Assembly: GCF_017873215.1 (NCBI RefSeq)
Contig: NZ_JAGGKA010000017.1
Span: forward strand, 1-64,000
Length of the DNA: 64,000 nucleotides
Source: Clostridium tetanomorphum
GTDB taxonomy: Bacteria > Bacillota > Clostridia > Clostridiales > Clostridiaceae
Direction of reading: 5' to 3'
The translations under genes were made by a program, and so were the position numbers. This document shows, one piece after another, positions 63,929 through 64,000 of this stretch. Position 1 is the first letter of the stretch; each line of letters begins with the position of its first letter. The notes beneath the pieces were generated by a model. That model was not told where the DNA came from. It saw only the letters and a list, made by a program, of their open reading frames with translations, and did not search any database.

Positions 63929-64000
63929 ATATAAGTTAATAATAAAATTAATATATTATAAACTATGATGAGAAGAGTATGTAAAGGAAGTAACTTTAGC
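63929..64000 (+). promoter_or_regulatory. probable start of a T-box riboswitch leader
   Basis: After the promoter the RNA would read CTATGATGAGAAGAGTATGT and AAAGGAAG, which matches the usual start of T-box stem I (GATGA-n-AGAGTA, the AGUA S-turn). The window ends before the specifier loop, so the amino acid and the controlled gene cannot be seen. Confidence 0.55.

Overview
The window is AT-rich, uses TTG and GTG starts behind strong AGGAGG-type ribosome binding sites, and carries many sporulation genes (spoVG, spoVT, cotJABC, a SpoIID-like gene, GerMN). It also has an [FeFe]-hydrogenase and an H-NOX chemoreceptor. This fits a spore-forming Clostridium, and the gene order and the H-NOX-MCP suggest the C. 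botulinum/C. sporogenes group. The species is inferred; the genus is fairly secure.

Region 1 (1-17.3 kb, nearly all minus strand) is the conserved Firmicute block purR-spoVG-glmU-prs-pth-mfd-prsA-spoVT-yabM-yabN(mazG)-hup-rqcP(yabO). An HtrA protease and an OmpR/EnvZ-type two-component system sit between prs and pth. Intrinsic terminators divide it into several units.

Region 2 (17.5-43.7 kb, mixed strands) starts with murC and a small membrane protein whose ribosome binding site lies in a long hairpin. Then come two tRNA-Pro genes with their own promoters, a group-B-like [FeFe]-hydrogenase, a HAD phosphatase, regulators, a ComB homologue, an orphan sugar ABC ATPase with a PucR/CdaR regulator, and two radical SAM proteins. 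These are followed by an H-NOX-MCP gas sensor, a SpoIID-like protein, a regulator with an S24-like fold but no catalytic residues, a long glutamine synthetase and a 2H phosphoesterase. The region ends with murA-walJ-gerMN, a SEC-C protein and rlmH.

Region 3 (43.7-49.8 kb) is accessory and decaying. It holds remnants of an MBL hydrolase, a radical SAM protein, an HxlR regulator, a MerR regulator and a membrane protein. Among them are an intact amidohydrolase/TetR pair with a palindromic operator and an intact cotJABC spore-coat operon.

Region 4 (49.8-64 kb) holds a hemerythrin/unknown-protein pair, a DMT exporter, a broken AGCS symporter, a thioesterase and surE. It continues with sigI-rsgI opposite a DUF5667 secreted protein, and two divergent SAM-I riboswitches that control an M20 amidohydrolase and the methionine importer metNIQ. 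It ends with a TlpA/CcdA pair, a GNAT acetyltransferase, and a promoter followed by what looks like the first bases of a T-box leader.

No CRISPR array, intact insertion sequence, prophage or rRNA gene was seen. No wholly new multi-gene system could be demonstrated. The best leads are the H-NOX chemoreceptor, the hemerythrin partner protein, the hairpin-masked small membrane gene and the mirrored S-box control region.
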